DNA of 46,136 bases from an uncultured Granulosicoccaceae bacterium (GTDB taxonomy: Bacteria > Pseudomonadota > Gammaproteobacteria > Granulosicoccales > Granulosicoccaceae). The notes below the pieces were generated by a model, which was not told where the DNA came from, ran no database searches, and saw only the letters and a program-made list of their open reading frames with translations. The stretch's first letter is position 1. The number at the start of each line of letters is the position of its first letter. This document shows, in pieces, positions 1-8,812 of this stretch. The position numbers and the translations under genes are program-made. The DNA lies in assembly GCA_938045275.1 (NCBI GenBank), contig CALIMV010000350.1, positions 1 through 46,136 on the forward strand, given 5' to 3'.

Positions 1-42
1 TAATGTCGTCATCCACGTAAACTGGATAGTCTTATTTAACAT
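1..42 (-). CDS. start of a gene truncated by the left window edge
   Basis: Only the first 14 codons are present (MLNKTIQFTWMTTL, reading leftwards off the edge). The start is well supported: on the minus strand an AAGGAGG Shine-Dalgarno (positions 56-50) lies 7 bases before the ATG. The residues fit the beginning of a signal peptide or membrane segment. The start resembles that of the next gene on the same strand, the fasciclin lipoprotein: both have a strong AGGAGG site and begin M-x-N-K. A tandem relative is therefore possible, but function cannot be read from 14 residues. Confidence 0.5.
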   Translation of the reverse strand, partial: MLNKTIQFTWMTTL

Positions 43-350
43 CTGATTTCCTCCTTATTTGTTTTATGAATCGCCACGTTTCTTAAATGCACATCGTTTT
101 TGGTATGCATGCAGGGAGTACGGTTGAATTGCAGGAGCGGATCAGGTTGGACTACGTTATTAACTTGATAGCGGACAAAAAATACTTTTATGATCCGATT
201 TATCAATAATTTCGTAGGTGTAGTGGTCGTTAATAAATTGGATTGGTTTGCGTCCAAAGACGCTGATAACTGTATCGCCGAAAACACCTGTTCGACGAAT
301 TGCAGTTAGCGAATTGCTTTTAACGAAACGCAGTTAACGTTAAATAGTTT
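43..350. other. intergenic leader, no gene recognised
   Basis: This 308-base stretch separates the fasciclin gene from the gene that starts at position 42; both are transcribed leftwards. A minus-strand open frame crosses it (36-287), but it has no ribosome binding site or recognisable domain and overlaps the better-supported start at 42, so I do not call it. I see the Shine-Dalgarno of the left-edge gene at 50-56 and no convincing terminator or promoter. Confidence 0.4.
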
Positions 351-1781
351 TTATCGGGGCAATAGCACCTTGTCGATAGTATGAATAATGCCATTCACAG
401 TTGTAATATCAGCGGTACGAATTTTTGCATCCTCAACCCACAACGAGTCGGCTTGCTGAGTAATTACCACGTACTCGCCATTGCCGGATTGAAGGTTAAA
501 GCCGATTCGTTCTATTGCGACCGTTGAGTCAAGAACTCTGCCTGGGAGCACATGCCGTAGGACTACATTGCGCATGGCCGTAGGGTCGGCGAATAGATGA
601 TCCCGCGTTGCTCCATCGAGTGCTTTGAACGCGGCATTTGTCGGTAAAAAGACTGTGTATAAATCAATAGGGCTACCGAGGGCACCATCCAAATTCGCCG
701 CCTCTACCGCACTGGCAAATATCGAATAATCCGGTGTATTTCGTGCGATATCAAGAATGCTACTCACGGCCACATGGTGTGCATCGGGTACGTCTACTAA
801 ATGAGCGGGAGGCGTCAGAACTGAATCTAATGCGTGAATAACGCCGTTGCTAGCCCAAAGATCGCTGTTGATAACCGTCGCTTCATTGATGTTCAATTTA
901 CCGTTGATCAGGTACATTGCCACGTTAGCGCCATTGGACATTCCTTTTTGTTGCCCAGATAAGCTAATAGCTGTGGTTGTATCTACAGTTTCACCACCAA
1001 TTACATGATAGCGCAGCATGTTATCCAGCCTTTTTGTATCTGCTAGAAGCGCATTTTTTATTTCGTCCGGTATTTTTGCAAAAGCCTCGTCAGTAGGTGC
1101 AAAAACCGTAAACATGTCATTGGTATTGCCGAGAGTATCGGCTAAGCCGGTTGAAACCAATGCTTCATGAAACACAGTGAACGCGCCATTTGCTGCGATT
1201 GTTTCAACAACGTTCATTGGCGAGGGTTCATCCACAGGTGGCGTTAGTACAGTATCTACAACGTGAATGATGCCATTGGTCGCAATCACATCAGTTACTA
1301 TCACTTTGGATGAGTTAATCCAGAAGCTGTCTCCATCATAAGTAAGAGCGGTGTTGTCGCCGTTTGCCATAGTGAGTATTTCACTCTCTGCGCCCGAAGC
1401 GTCAGCAAGACCAATGACTTGGTCGGCAACAAAGTGATACTGAAGTAAATTTCGCAAAGCCTCAGGGTCGGCGAGCAAATCATTAATCGCATCGGTGCCA
1501 AGGGCATCGAATGCGGAATCAGTCGGTACGAACACCGTAAAGGTTTTAGATTCATCCGCGAAATCTGTATCAAGCCCGGTTGTTTGCAGCGCGGTGATCA
1601 AGGTTGTAAAAGTTTCGGTCGCTACTGCTGTTTCAAAAATACTGACTAATGGTCGATTAGCACCGCTGGTACTGACATCGGGGGCATTTTTATCAATTGG
1701 AGCGGGTCCGTCTTCGGCGCAAGCTGATAATGTGAGTATCGAAGCAACCAACATTGCCCTGTAGCCTAGCTTGTTGAACAT
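351..1781 (-). CDS. lipoprotein with three fasciclin (FAS1) domains
   Basis: A secreted or surface-anchored adhesion-type protein of about 476 residues. The N-terminus is a lipoprotein signal peptide ending in LTLSACAED, with the lipidated Cys in SAC. Three FAS1 domains follow, at roughly residues 45-190, 195-335 and 340-476. Each has the family H1 motif (TVFVPTDSAF, TVFAPTDEAF, TVFLPTNAAF) and ends in an H2-like NGIIH or NGVIH segment. FAS1 domains mediate cell-cell or cell-matrix contact. The start was moved 10 codons inside the longest frame because AAGGAGG sits 6 bases before this ATG and the upstream residues would spoil the signal peptide. No secretion partner is adjacent. Confidence 0.9.
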   Translation of the reverse strand: MFNKLGYRAMLVASILTLSACAEDGPAPIDKNAPDVSTSGANRPLVSIFETAVATETFTTLITALQTTGLDTDFADESKTFTVFVPTDSAFDALGTDAINDLLADPEALRNLLQYHFVADQVIGLADASGAESEILTMANGDNTALTYDGDSFWINSSKVIVTDVIATNGIIHVVDTVLTPPVDEPSPMNVVETIAANGAFTVFHEALVSTGLADTLGNTNDMFTVFAPTDEAFAKIPDEIKNALLADTKRLDNMLRYHVIGGETVDTTTAISLSGQQKGMSNGANVAMYLINGKLNINEATVINSDLWASNGVIHALDSVLTPPAHLVDVPDAHHVAVSSILDIARNTPDYSIFASAVEAANLDGALGSPIDLYTVFLPTNAAFKALDGATRDHLFADPTAMRNVVLRHVLPGRVLDSTVAIERIGFNLQSGNGEYVVITQQADSLWVEDAKIRTADITTVNGIIHTIDKVLLPR

Positions 1782-2189
1782 CGTGTACCTCCTTTTACTT
1801 TGTTTCTTCAACTAACGATAATGTTATGTTCAACTCACATTACTGCCGGAGTTAAACAAAACCGGACTAGCTTAGCCGCATAAAAGTTAGTTGCATTGAT
1901 CCGTGTATCTGGTGTTCAGTGCGATGGAGTTGAAATTACGCCATTTTAGAACGCTTTTACAAAGAATAGTTTGTATTGAGTACTTTGAATCTAATTAGCG
2001 TAAATAAGTTGGAATCAGTAGGCTGGAATCAATAAATTGATACCAAAATACTAGCTATATTTATAGAAATACGGGAGCCTTGCGGTTGCACAATTCGTGT
2101 CAACTACGGTAATTTTCGCCGCATAAACTGACGGCAAAAATTCATGGATAGCTTTGAGAAAGTCTTAACCTACTAAATTTGCTGGTCAG
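1782..2189. other. intergenic region between xdhC-like and fasciclin genes
   Basis: About 400 bases without a credible gene. It must hold the promoter of the fasciclin gene (leftward) and the end of the xdhC-like transcript. The only structure I can support is the hairpin at 2111-2142. The rest is AT-rich, and I could not pick -35/-10 boxes with confidence. Confidence 0.4.
2111..2142 (-). terminator. possible terminator of the AOR/xdhC-like operon
   Basis: An inverted repeat with 11-base arms (AATTTTCGCCG and CGGCAAAAATT on the plus strand) and a 10-base loop. On the minus-strand RNA the single irregular pair is a G-U wobble, so the stem is complete in that orientation. It lies about 50 bases past the stop of the xdhC-like gene. 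The run of U after the stem is short (AAAATT), so termination efficiency is uncertain. Confidence 0.4.
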
Positions 2190-3134
2190 TCAGGCAGGTC
2201 GAGTTTGGCTAACAGCAGCTCTTTTTTCCACCAGCTGTGCCACTATTGAAATCGCTATTTCCGCTGAGCTCCGACTGCCAATCGACAAGCCGATTGGACT
2301 ATGCAGTTTTTGCAATTGTTGGTGGCTTAGCATAGACGACAGTCGTTTACAGCGATTTTCATAGTTACGTTTTGAGCCTAACGCGCCAACATAAAAATTG
2401 TCGATCTCTAACGCTTCCAGTAGCGCTGCATCATCAAGGTTCGGGTCGTGGGTCAGTGCCAAGACTGCCGTATTGAAGTCGTTTGCATGTTGAATTACAG
2501 CATCATGAGGCTCAAGCGTTAATAAGGTTGTGCCGTCTGTGTTCCAGGCCTTCTGAAATTCTGGTCTCGGTTCGCATACCAGAACATCAAAGTCTGTTGC
2601 TATGGCGAATTGTGCAACGAATGCAGATAGTTGCCCAGCACCAATAAGCAGTAACTGCCAATGAGGGCCAAAAACTTTTGTCAGCGTTGTGCCGTCGAAA
2701 GAAAAGGAGTCTGTCGAATTAGCAGGGCTTAGCACAGCCTCAGCCGAACCAATTGAAATGGTGCGAGTCATCTTCTGCCTACCGGCTATAGCATCTACGA
2801 TGGTTTGGAGCTGAGCGCCATCGGTGAGGGACTCATAAATCAGTTCAAGCTGACCACCGCAAGCCAGACCAAATCGTCTTGCTTGCTGGTCGTCAATATG
2901 ATGAGCGTGCACTCGCGTATGCTTCTGGGAGCGAAATGATTCTGAGAGTTGCTTTTCAACACAACCACCAGAGACGGAACCTACTAATACTCCATCGTTG
3001 CGAATAGCGGCCAGTGAACCCGGTGGCTTAGGTGATGATCCCCATGTTCTTGCAACTGTAACCAGTTCAACTTGATATCCAGCCTTAAGCCAGCCAATGC
3101 TGGTGGTCAGTACCTCTAGATCGGCGTTTATCAC
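2190..3134 (-). CDS. XdhC/CoxF-family molybdo-enzyme maturation factor
   Basis: 314 residues. The N-terminal XdhC/CoxI domain carries GSSPKPPGS (about residues 32-40) and GSVSGGCVEKQL (about 52-63), whose Cys is the family's conserved one. The C-terminal half is a Rossmann domain with LLIGAGQLSAF (about 161-171), YVGALGSKRNYENR and IGLSIGSRSSAEIA. XdhC proteins bind molybdenum cofactor and promote its sulfuration or insertion into xanthine-dehydrogenase-type enzymes. Here the start overlaps the end of the upstream aldehyde oxidoreductase gene by four bases (ATGA), so the two are translationally coupled. No xanthine dehydrogenase or CO dehydrogenase gene is nearby, which makes the oxidoreductase the likely client. 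That pairing is inference. Confidence 0.85.
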   Translation of the reverse strand: MINADLEVLTTSIGWLKAGYQVELVTVARTWGSSPKPPGSLAAIRNDGVLVGSVSGGCVEKQLSESFRSQKHTRVHAHHIDDQQARRFGLACGGQLELIYESLTDGAQLQTIVDAIAGRQKMTRTISIGSAEAVLSPANSTDSFSFDGTTLTKVFGPHWQLLLIGAGQLSAFVAQFAIATDFDVLVCEPRPEFQKAWNTDGTTLLTLEPHDAVIQHANDFNTAVLALTHDPNLDDAALLEALEIDNFYVGALGSKRNYENRCKRLSSMLSHQQLQKLHSPIGLSIGSRSSAEIAISIVAQLVEKRAAVSQTRPA

Positions 3135-4846
3135 GTTTGGTTTTGAAGCACCCTGACGGTCTCGTTTACTTCTTTACTGTGCCAACGTGCGGCTTTGTTG
3201 CTCGGTGGCAGTGCTTCTTCGTAGAAAAACGAAGGCAGCTCATCGTCGGCTTCAGTGAAGCCCGCGGCTTTGTTGAATTCATTTTCAAGATCGAGAGTTT
3301 CCTGACCTAATTGTTTGAAGAATGATTCAGGTAACTCTATGCCATGCGCATCGTTGATGGCGTTAACGATAAAATCGACGTGCGTGTTTGTCACTGAACG
3401 GCCAAATATACATAATCCCAGCGAATCCGCCGTAGCACAGCTGACTTGCAGATCAAGACTGGCTGCAACCAACTCGTTTGCATCTTTATCTTTACAATCG
3501 TATTGCGGCGCGTTTCCAGCGGTGTGGTCTGCGCCTTGCGCTGTCATCATCATGGTAATGCCGGTGACTTCAATGACTCGCGGATCGTATGCGCTAATTG
3601 CCTGCCGTTTGATAACAGGTACTCGAGCCACCTTTAATTGCTCACCTACAACGGCTGTGCCTTGTGCGTATAATTTTCCATCATCTGAGCCTTTACGCAT
3701 TTCCTCCAGAACGCTCTCCATGAATTTAGCGTCGCCAAATTCACCTCGGCCGGCTTCCATTAATACGCCAATCATGCCACCGAGCTCAATAGTATCGACA
3801 CCTAAATCGTTGGCAATATAATTTAAATGAGCAAGTTCGTCGGGGTCACTCAAACCGCAGTTTGTGCCCAGTAAACCGATGGTTTCGTATTCAACTGGAG
3901 AAACTACTTCGTTGCCATCTTTATCTGCAAAAACGTTACTGCATTGGATGGTGCAACCTGGCATGCAGGCGTGGGTAGTTTCGCCACCGCGTTCAAGGTT
4001 CAATGTGCGTAGCGCATCACCGCCAAGTTTAAATATTTCTTTATCGGTATCGGTTTGACGCCCAATTGCAAAGTTATTTACTGGTAAACCGCCAACGTGA
4101 TTCGTGTAGTCGGCAACCATCGCTGTGCCGATATCTTGAAAGGCTTTAATTGCAGGTTCAGCATCAAGCATTTTTTTGTATTCTTTCACTGCGCCCATGA
4201 CCTTCTTGCGATCATGCAAAGCTGGCATTTTGTACAAGTCGAGCACGATGGCCTTAACTTTTTTCATGCCCATAACAGCGCCAACGCCGCCTCTGGCTGC
4301 CAGACGCGAAGGTCTGAGATCAACGTCGCTCATTGATATTCCTGCCGTCAGCCCCTGGTATTCACCTACTGGGCCACATAGAGCCAGACTGATTTTCTTG
4401 CCGTATTTTTCATGTAGTTTTTCGGCTGTTTCAAAGTTACCCATGCCCATAAAATCAGTGGCATCTTCAAAGCTGATTTCGCCTTCTTTGGTGATGCGCA
4501 GAATTTGCCAAGTGCTGCAGGCATTGTGCAGCGTAATTCCAGATATCTGTAATTGGCCCATGGCGAAGCCGAACGTGCCACCACCATTAGCTTCTTTTAT
4601 TCCGCCAGTCAGCGGGCTTTTGCATCCGACACTCACTCGGTTGGCGTTTGAGAAGTTGGTACCGGCGAATGGGCCAGCAGAGAAAATCAGAGGATTTTTA
4701 TCGGACAGTGGGTCGACAGTGGCTACTTTTTGGTCGACGAGCGTTTTCGCGATTAGATATCGGCCAGCACGAACAATATCCTCACCGTGCAACTCTGTGG
4801 TTGAGACTTTTTGCGTAGCAAGATCGATTTGGTGGTAATGCCGCAT
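3131..4846 (-). CDS. aldehyde:ferredoxin oxidoreductase-family tungsten enzyme
   Basis: 571 residues, within the family's usual 570-620. AOR enzymes oxidise aldehydes (or reduce acids) with a tungsto-bispterin and one [4Fe-4S] cluster. The N-terminal domain has the pterin-contact region around GPFAGTNFSNANRVSVGCKSP and the RLAARGGVGAVMGMK segment. The cluster motif is HACMPGCTIQCSN, here C-x3-C-x3-C, with a later Cys in DSLGLCIFG as candidate fourth ligand. No ferredoxin-like or NADH-dependent partner subunit is encoded beside it, so its electron partner is unknown. It is the first gene of an operon with the xdhC-like gene. Family assignment is firm; substrate and metal (W or Mo) are not readable. 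Confidence 0.88.
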   Translation of the reverse strand: MRHYHQIDLATQKVSTTELHGEDIVRAGRYLIAKTLVDQKVATVDPLSDKNPLIFSAGPFAGTNFSNANRVSVGCKSPLTGGIKEANGGGTFGFAMGQLQISGITLHNACSTWQILRITKEGEISFEDATDFMGMGNFETAEKLHEKYGKKISLALCGPVGEYQGLTAGISMSDVDLRPSRLAARGGVGAVMGMKKVKAIVLDLYKMPALHDRKKVMGAVKEYKKMLDAEPAIKAFQDIGTAMVADYTNHVGGLPVNNFAIGRQTDTDKEIFKLGGDALRTLNLERGGETTHACMPGCTIQCSNVFADKDGNEVVSPVEYETIGLLGTNCGLSDPDELAHLNYIANDLGVDTIELGGMIGVLMEAGRGEFGDAKFMESVLEEMRKGSDDGKLYAQGTAVVGEQLKVARVPVIKRQAISAYDPRVIEVTGITMMMTAQGADHTAGNAPQYDCKDKDANELVAASLDLQVSCATADSLGLCIFGRSVTNTHVDFIVNAINDAHGIELPESFFKQLGQETLDLENEFNKAAGFTEADDELPSFFYEEALPPSNKAARWHSKEVNETVRVLQNQT

Positions 4847-4943
4847 GGGTTTGTTGCCTGTAACAGTGTCAAGTAATTAGCTAGTATAGGCAATATAACA
4901 CGCGCAAATGCGTGCCGGTTGTGGACAGCACCACGTATCCAAA

Positions 4944-6074
4944 TTAGGAGAGCATGAACTCCACGTCTATACCAGCAACGTTCAGTTTGTCGCCGCTGTT
5001 CAACATCACTGGGTCGTCACCTATGGAGTCACGATTCAGCGTGGGCATATCCACACAGTCGTCACTTTCTATATGCATTAAAAAATAGCCGTCAGGTTTT
5101 CGCATGATGGCAGCGATTTGAATGCCGGGCCGACCAAGTGTAGTCACTGGTTTATCGATCGGAAGCACTTGTCCGGACTTTGCACCGTTTTGAATCTCGA
5201 TCACGGCACCAGAAAGTTTTTTAACCGACGGGTTAGCCAAACTATCATCGGCTATGGGAGCCGTCTGACTCGTTTTGGGTTCAGAGATGTTGTTGTGCAG
5301 TTGATCGTCAAGTTGGTCGTCAAGTTGGCCGTCAAGGCCATCGAGAGGGTGAGGTTCAATTGAATTGGCCGCAGATTGTTTCTGTACGACCGCTTGCATT
5401 CTTGATCGTGAATCGCTAATGGGAGGCGCTTCTGCAACGGCGACCTCATCATCTGGGAACGCTCGGTCGTTCAACGAGCTTGAGGTAGATGCCGGTACAG
5501 TGCCAAACGTGTTTTTTGATACGCCGTTGAGAGCAGTGCGAGGCCCTGCTGAATCGGTATGACTCTGCCTACCATTGAGTGCCAGTTTGGCTTTTTCGGA
5601 CAGGCTCATTGGCCTTTCATCAAACAACTGATCATTACCCGTGTGATCATTGCCAGTGCGTTTGGTATCACCTATATAACTATCGTCTGCATCTTCGTCT
5701 TCTTCGTAGCCGGATACTGCACTTAGTACTGGCGGTTCTGAGTGCGCAGCGGAACGATTGTTACGGGACACGAATTCATCGTTATTTAACTGTACAACAA
5801 CGCGTGTTTTTCCAATGACGATTTCATCGTTTTTATTAAGTAACTGACGAGATATAAGTCGCCCGTTAACGTAAGTACCATTGGTGCTGTTGTTATCTTC
5901 GATAGACACTGTGTCACCGTCGATGGTGATTCGCGCATGCATGCCACTGACCGACAAATTTGGAATGCAAACATCGTTTGTTGAACGTCGTCCGATGCTG
6001 ACCACTCGATCATCTGGTTCGAACTCAAATTCATCAATTTCGTTATCTTCGTGTGTGACTATTATGGTTGTCAT
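4944..6074 (-). CDS. FHA-domain protein
   Basis: About 376 residues. The N-terminal forkhead-associated domain (about residues 10-95 of this start) has all the expected elements: SIGRRSTNDVCIP, the SGMHARI His, and NNSTNGTYVNG. FHA domains bind phosphothreonine peptides, so this is probably an adaptor in a Ser/Thr kinase pathway. A long polar, low-complexity middle follows, including a DDQLDDQL repeat. The last 85 residues (IEIQNGAKSGQVLPI to the end) look like a second, degenerate FHA fold lacking the N-G-T core. The start was set at the ATG giving MTTIIVTHED, with AGGA nine bases upstream; GTG at 6104 and ATG at 6098 are alternatives. No kinase or phosphatase gene lies within the window. 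Confidence 0.82.
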   Translation of the reverse strand: MTTIIVTHEDNEIDEFEFEPDDRVVSIGRRSTNDVCIPNLSVSGMHARITIDGDTVSIEDNNSTNGTYVNGRLISRQLLNKNDEIVIGKTRVVVQLNNDEFVSRNNRSAAHSEPPVLSAVSGYEEDEDADDSYIGDTKRTGNDHTGNDQLFDERPMSLSEKAKLALNGRQSHTDSAGPRTALNGVSKNTFGTVPASTSSSLNDRAFPDDEVAVAEAPPISDSRSRMQAVVQKQSAANSIEPHPLDGLDGQLDDQLDDQLHNNISEPKTSQTAPIADDSLANPSVKKLSGAVIEIQNGAKSGQVLPIDKPVTTLGRPGIQIAAIMRKPDGYFLMHIESDDCVDMPTLNRDSIGDDPVMLNSGDKLNVAGIDVEFMLS

Positions 6075-6267
6075 ACCTATTGTTCCTGCAGTGCGCATTG
6101 ACACAATTTTGAGTGGTTTCGGAGTAGCCTACGCCGATATGCAATTATTGACAGTTCAGACGCTTACGTCAACCGACGTAACACAAAGTAATTAATCTTC
6201 TCTAAGTATATGGGTAGTTTAATCTATTTAAACACAAACAAACCCAGTCAGATAAATGGCGAAACGG

Positions 6268-7884
6268 TTAACCGGAAGTAGGCACGTTCACGGTGATATT
6301 CAGTGTATCGCCTGGATGAATAACGTCGTCATTTAGCGCTTCACCCGTAGAAAGTGTGATGTCTCCTACACTTACCGAGAATTGGCGCGCAATTTCAGAC
6401 AGCGTGTCACCGATTGCTACAACATATTTAACAACGGATTGTGCCACGTGTTTTTTGTCCATTACCAGCAGTTTTTGGCCAACCCAAATTTTTGTATCAT
6501 TTAACCCATTCATGGTTAACAGGTCACGTTGCGTTAGTCCGTACTTCAATGCAATGCTGCTAATTGTGTCGCCAGATGCAACATTGTGCGTACTAGGTTC
6601 AGTAAAAGCGGTTTTATGATCGATTGAACTGAATGCCTGTTGAAATTTTTCTCCCGAACCAGCTGGTATCAGTAGGTAATGGGGACCTTGAGGTGCGGTA
6701 ATGCCATGAATGAGCCCTGCGTTTAATAATCGCAAAATTCCCAAGTCGACGTCCGTGATTTCAGCAGCTCGGTCAAGGCTGATTCGAAAGCCGATATCGA
6801 TTGATTCGAACGCTGGTTCCATGCGTATTTCCGGTAAATCGAGCCCACCATGGTTCGGCATTTTTATCAATCTAACCATAGCTGTGACCTTGGGCACATA
6901 GTTCAGTGTTTCTATCGGTAAGTCCAGAGACCAGTAATCTGTAGGTAAGCCACGTTTCGCATTTTTTTTAATCGCTGCTCTTATTCGACCGGGGCCGGCG
7001 TTGTAGGCCGCTAATGTGAGTTCCCAATCGCCATCGAACTCGGCATTCAAGTAACTCAAATAATCAATAGCGGCGGTTGTTGATGTCAGCACATCGCCAC
7101 GCCCGTCAAACCATGCGTTTTGGTCCAAACCAATTTCTTCTGCTGTAATTGGTACGATCTGCCAAAGCCCGATAGCGTTGCCGTCACTTCTCGCGGTTGG
7201 TCTATATCCACTTTCTATTGCAGGTAATAATGCGAGTTCAACAGGCAAGAATCTTTGATCGAGCGCAGCGACCATGTGCGCCAGGAACGGGATTCCGCGG
7301 TGCAGAGTTTTGCTGACCCAATGCGATTCGCGCTGATACTGGTCAACATAGTATTTAACACGTTCGTGGTCTGTGAGCGGTAGGCGATCAGAATTGATAA
7401 TGTGGGCCCACACGCTTTTGTTTTGCGCTGCGCTGCTGTTAAAAAACGGTTGCGTGTTTTTGGGTGTATCTGACATCTGCAGGTTGCCAGCTGCAGTCTC
7501 TTCACTAACTGCTCTCAAGTCCGCGTCAACCTCAAGTGTTTTAAGTATTTTATTTGGTACACCCGTTTTGATAGAGCTGCGGCCATCGCTACTGATGGCA
7601 GTATCCTGCATCGAAACCACGGCTCCATTTTGGATTGAAATAGTCTGATCCTGACCATCAGGCTGGTAAACAAAGGTATCGCTGACCTCCCGGCTCAATG
7701 ACCTATCCAGCTCAATGGTATTACCCATGTCTGGCAGTATTAATGTCCTTTGAGAGCGAGATAACCCGGATTTGGACTCTCGTTGCTCGGCAAATGCCGC
7801 CGTAGACATAAGATGGGCCACAGCCATAGACGAAATGAGGGCTATACTGGGTCTAGGTGCATGAACGAGCGACTGTAAAAGCAT
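6268..7884 (-). CDS. mltD: membrane-bound lytic murein transglycosylase D
   Basis: 538 residues. It cleaves the MurNAc-GlcNAc bond of peptidoglycan in the periplasm, producing 1,6-anhydro ends. An N-terminal signal segment ends near STAAFA. The SLT domain (about residues 205-330) has the catalytic Glu224 in PAIESGYRP, then GLWQIVP and LAAYNAGPGRI. Two C-terminal LysM peptidoglycan-binding repeats begin at HNVASGDTISSIALKYG and KYVVAIGDTLSEIARQF. The long linker after the signal (residues 35-150) has no recognised fold. I see no lipobox Cys, so it may be periplasmic or anchored by its uncleaved signal. It is divergent from the methyltransferase gene, with only 31 bases between the two starts. 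Confidence 0.92.
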   Translation of the reverse strand: MLLQSLVHAPRPSIALISSMAVAHLMSTAAFAEQRESKSGLSRSQRTLILPDMGNTIELDRSLSREVSDTFVYQPDGQDQTISIQNGAVVSMQDTAISSDGRSSIKTGVPNKILKTLEVDADLRAVSEETAAGNLQMSDTPKNTQPFFNSSAAQNKSVWAHIINSDRLPLTDHERVKYYVDQYQRESHWVSKTLHRGIPFLAHMVAALDQRFLPVELALLPAIESGYRPTARSDGNAIGLWQIVPITAEEIGLDQNAWFDGRGDVLTSTTAAIDYLSYLNAEFDGDWELTLAAYNAGPGRIRAAIKKNAKRGLPTDYWSLDLPIETLNYVPKVTAMVRLIKMPNHGGLDLPEIRMEPAFESIDIGFRISLDRAAEITDVDLGILRLLNAGLIHGITAPQGPHYLLIPAGSGEKFQQAFSSIDHKTAFTEPSTHNVASGDTISSIALKYGLTQRDLLTMNGLNDTKIWVGQKLLVMDKKHVAQSVVKYVVAIGDTLSEIARQFSVSVGDITLSTGEALNDDVIHPGDTLNITVNVPTSG

Positions 7885-7915
7885 ACTTTTTCGTTGCTGA
7901 CTCGAGAAATAATCT

Positions 7916-8710
7916 ATGCAATTAAAATTACGTAAGGCGCCAGTTTGGATGGACGCCCAACAGTCTTTGGCGCAATGGTACGCAACTGGACTCGGACAGT
8001 CTATCGCAGATGATCTAGAAACTAAACTTTTGGCTAGCCTGAGAGAAGTGTTTGGTTATCAAGGCTTGCTGGTTGGCAACCTTCAACCTGAGCGAAATTT
8101 ACTCGGTAACGCAGGGCTGCATCGCAAGCTAACCGTTGATTCTCCGGGTCGGGAGGCAGATATCAATGCTGATGCGTTACAGCTTCCGATTGCCAGTGAC
8201 ACGATGAAACTGGTGGTGCTTTGGCATACCCTGGATTTTTGTGACAATCCCCACCAGGCGCTGCGAGAGGCCGATCGAGTGCTGATGGAAGACGGCCAGC
8301 TGATCGTTATCGGGTTCAATCCAGTCAGTGCGTTTGGGCTGCGCCATCTGCTCACCGGATGGCGAAAGAAATCCCCGTGGTATGGCCGCTTTTATTCTCG
8401 CTGGCGTTTAAAGGACTGGCTGTCCGTACTTGATTACCGAGTGTTACATAGCGAGGCATCCTTTATCCGGCCACCGATTAACAGTGAGCGATTGTTGCGT
8501 CGGTTGAGTGGATTGGAGCGTTTGCAGCCTTGGATTGGCGGGCTAGGCGGTATTTACATTGTACAAGCGCGCAAACAGACAATCCCGATGACACTATCCA
8601 GGCGACACTGGCGGCGACAACGCAGCAGCATGTCGGTGGGCACCGTCAGCAGTACAGCCGAGCATGCGCGCAGTGCGCGACGACGCTTGAAACAGAAAAA
8701 AGAACAATAA
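7916..8710 (+). CDS. class I SAM-dependent methyltransferase, YafS-like
   Basis: 264 residues. The Rossmann-type methyltransferase core is visible as LPIASDTMKLVVLWHTLDFCDNP (motifs II-III, about residues 90-112), then READRVLMEDGQLIVIGFNP. The glycine-rich SAM motif I is weak (around FGYQGLLVGN). Position is the best guide: in E. coli yafS sits between the mltD region and rnhA/dnaQ, and this gene occupies the same place. The C-terminal 45 residues are very basic (RRHWRRQR, ARRRLKQKK), which could mean nucleic-acid contact. The substrate of this family is unknown to me. The yafS relationship is supported by synteny, not by a search. Confidence 0.75.
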   Translation: MQLKLRKAPVWMDAQQSLAQWYATGLGQSIADDLETKLLASLREVFGYQGLLVGNLQPERNLLGNAGLHRKLTVDSPGREADINADALQLPIASDTMKLVVLWHTLDFCDNPHQALREADRVLMEDGQLIVIGFNPVSAFGLRHLLTGWRKKSPWYGRFYSRWRLKDWLSVLDYRVLHSEASFIRPPINSERLLRRLSGLERLQPWIGGLGGIYIVQARKQTIPMTLSRRHWRRQRSSMSVGTVSSTAEHARSARRRLKQKKEQ

Positions 8711-8812
8711 TACATAGCGAATTACTAACATTCGCTTTGCACGTATAATTGTTGTTTAGCGAGCTACTTGCAAGCTCTGTAACACACCATTAATTAACAG
8801 CCGCCACTGATC

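Noticed and set aside
4176..4838. 220-codon plus-strand frame opposite the aldehyde oxidoreductase gene
   Set aside because: It lies wholly antisense to a well-supported gene and has no recognisable motif, so it is a shadow.
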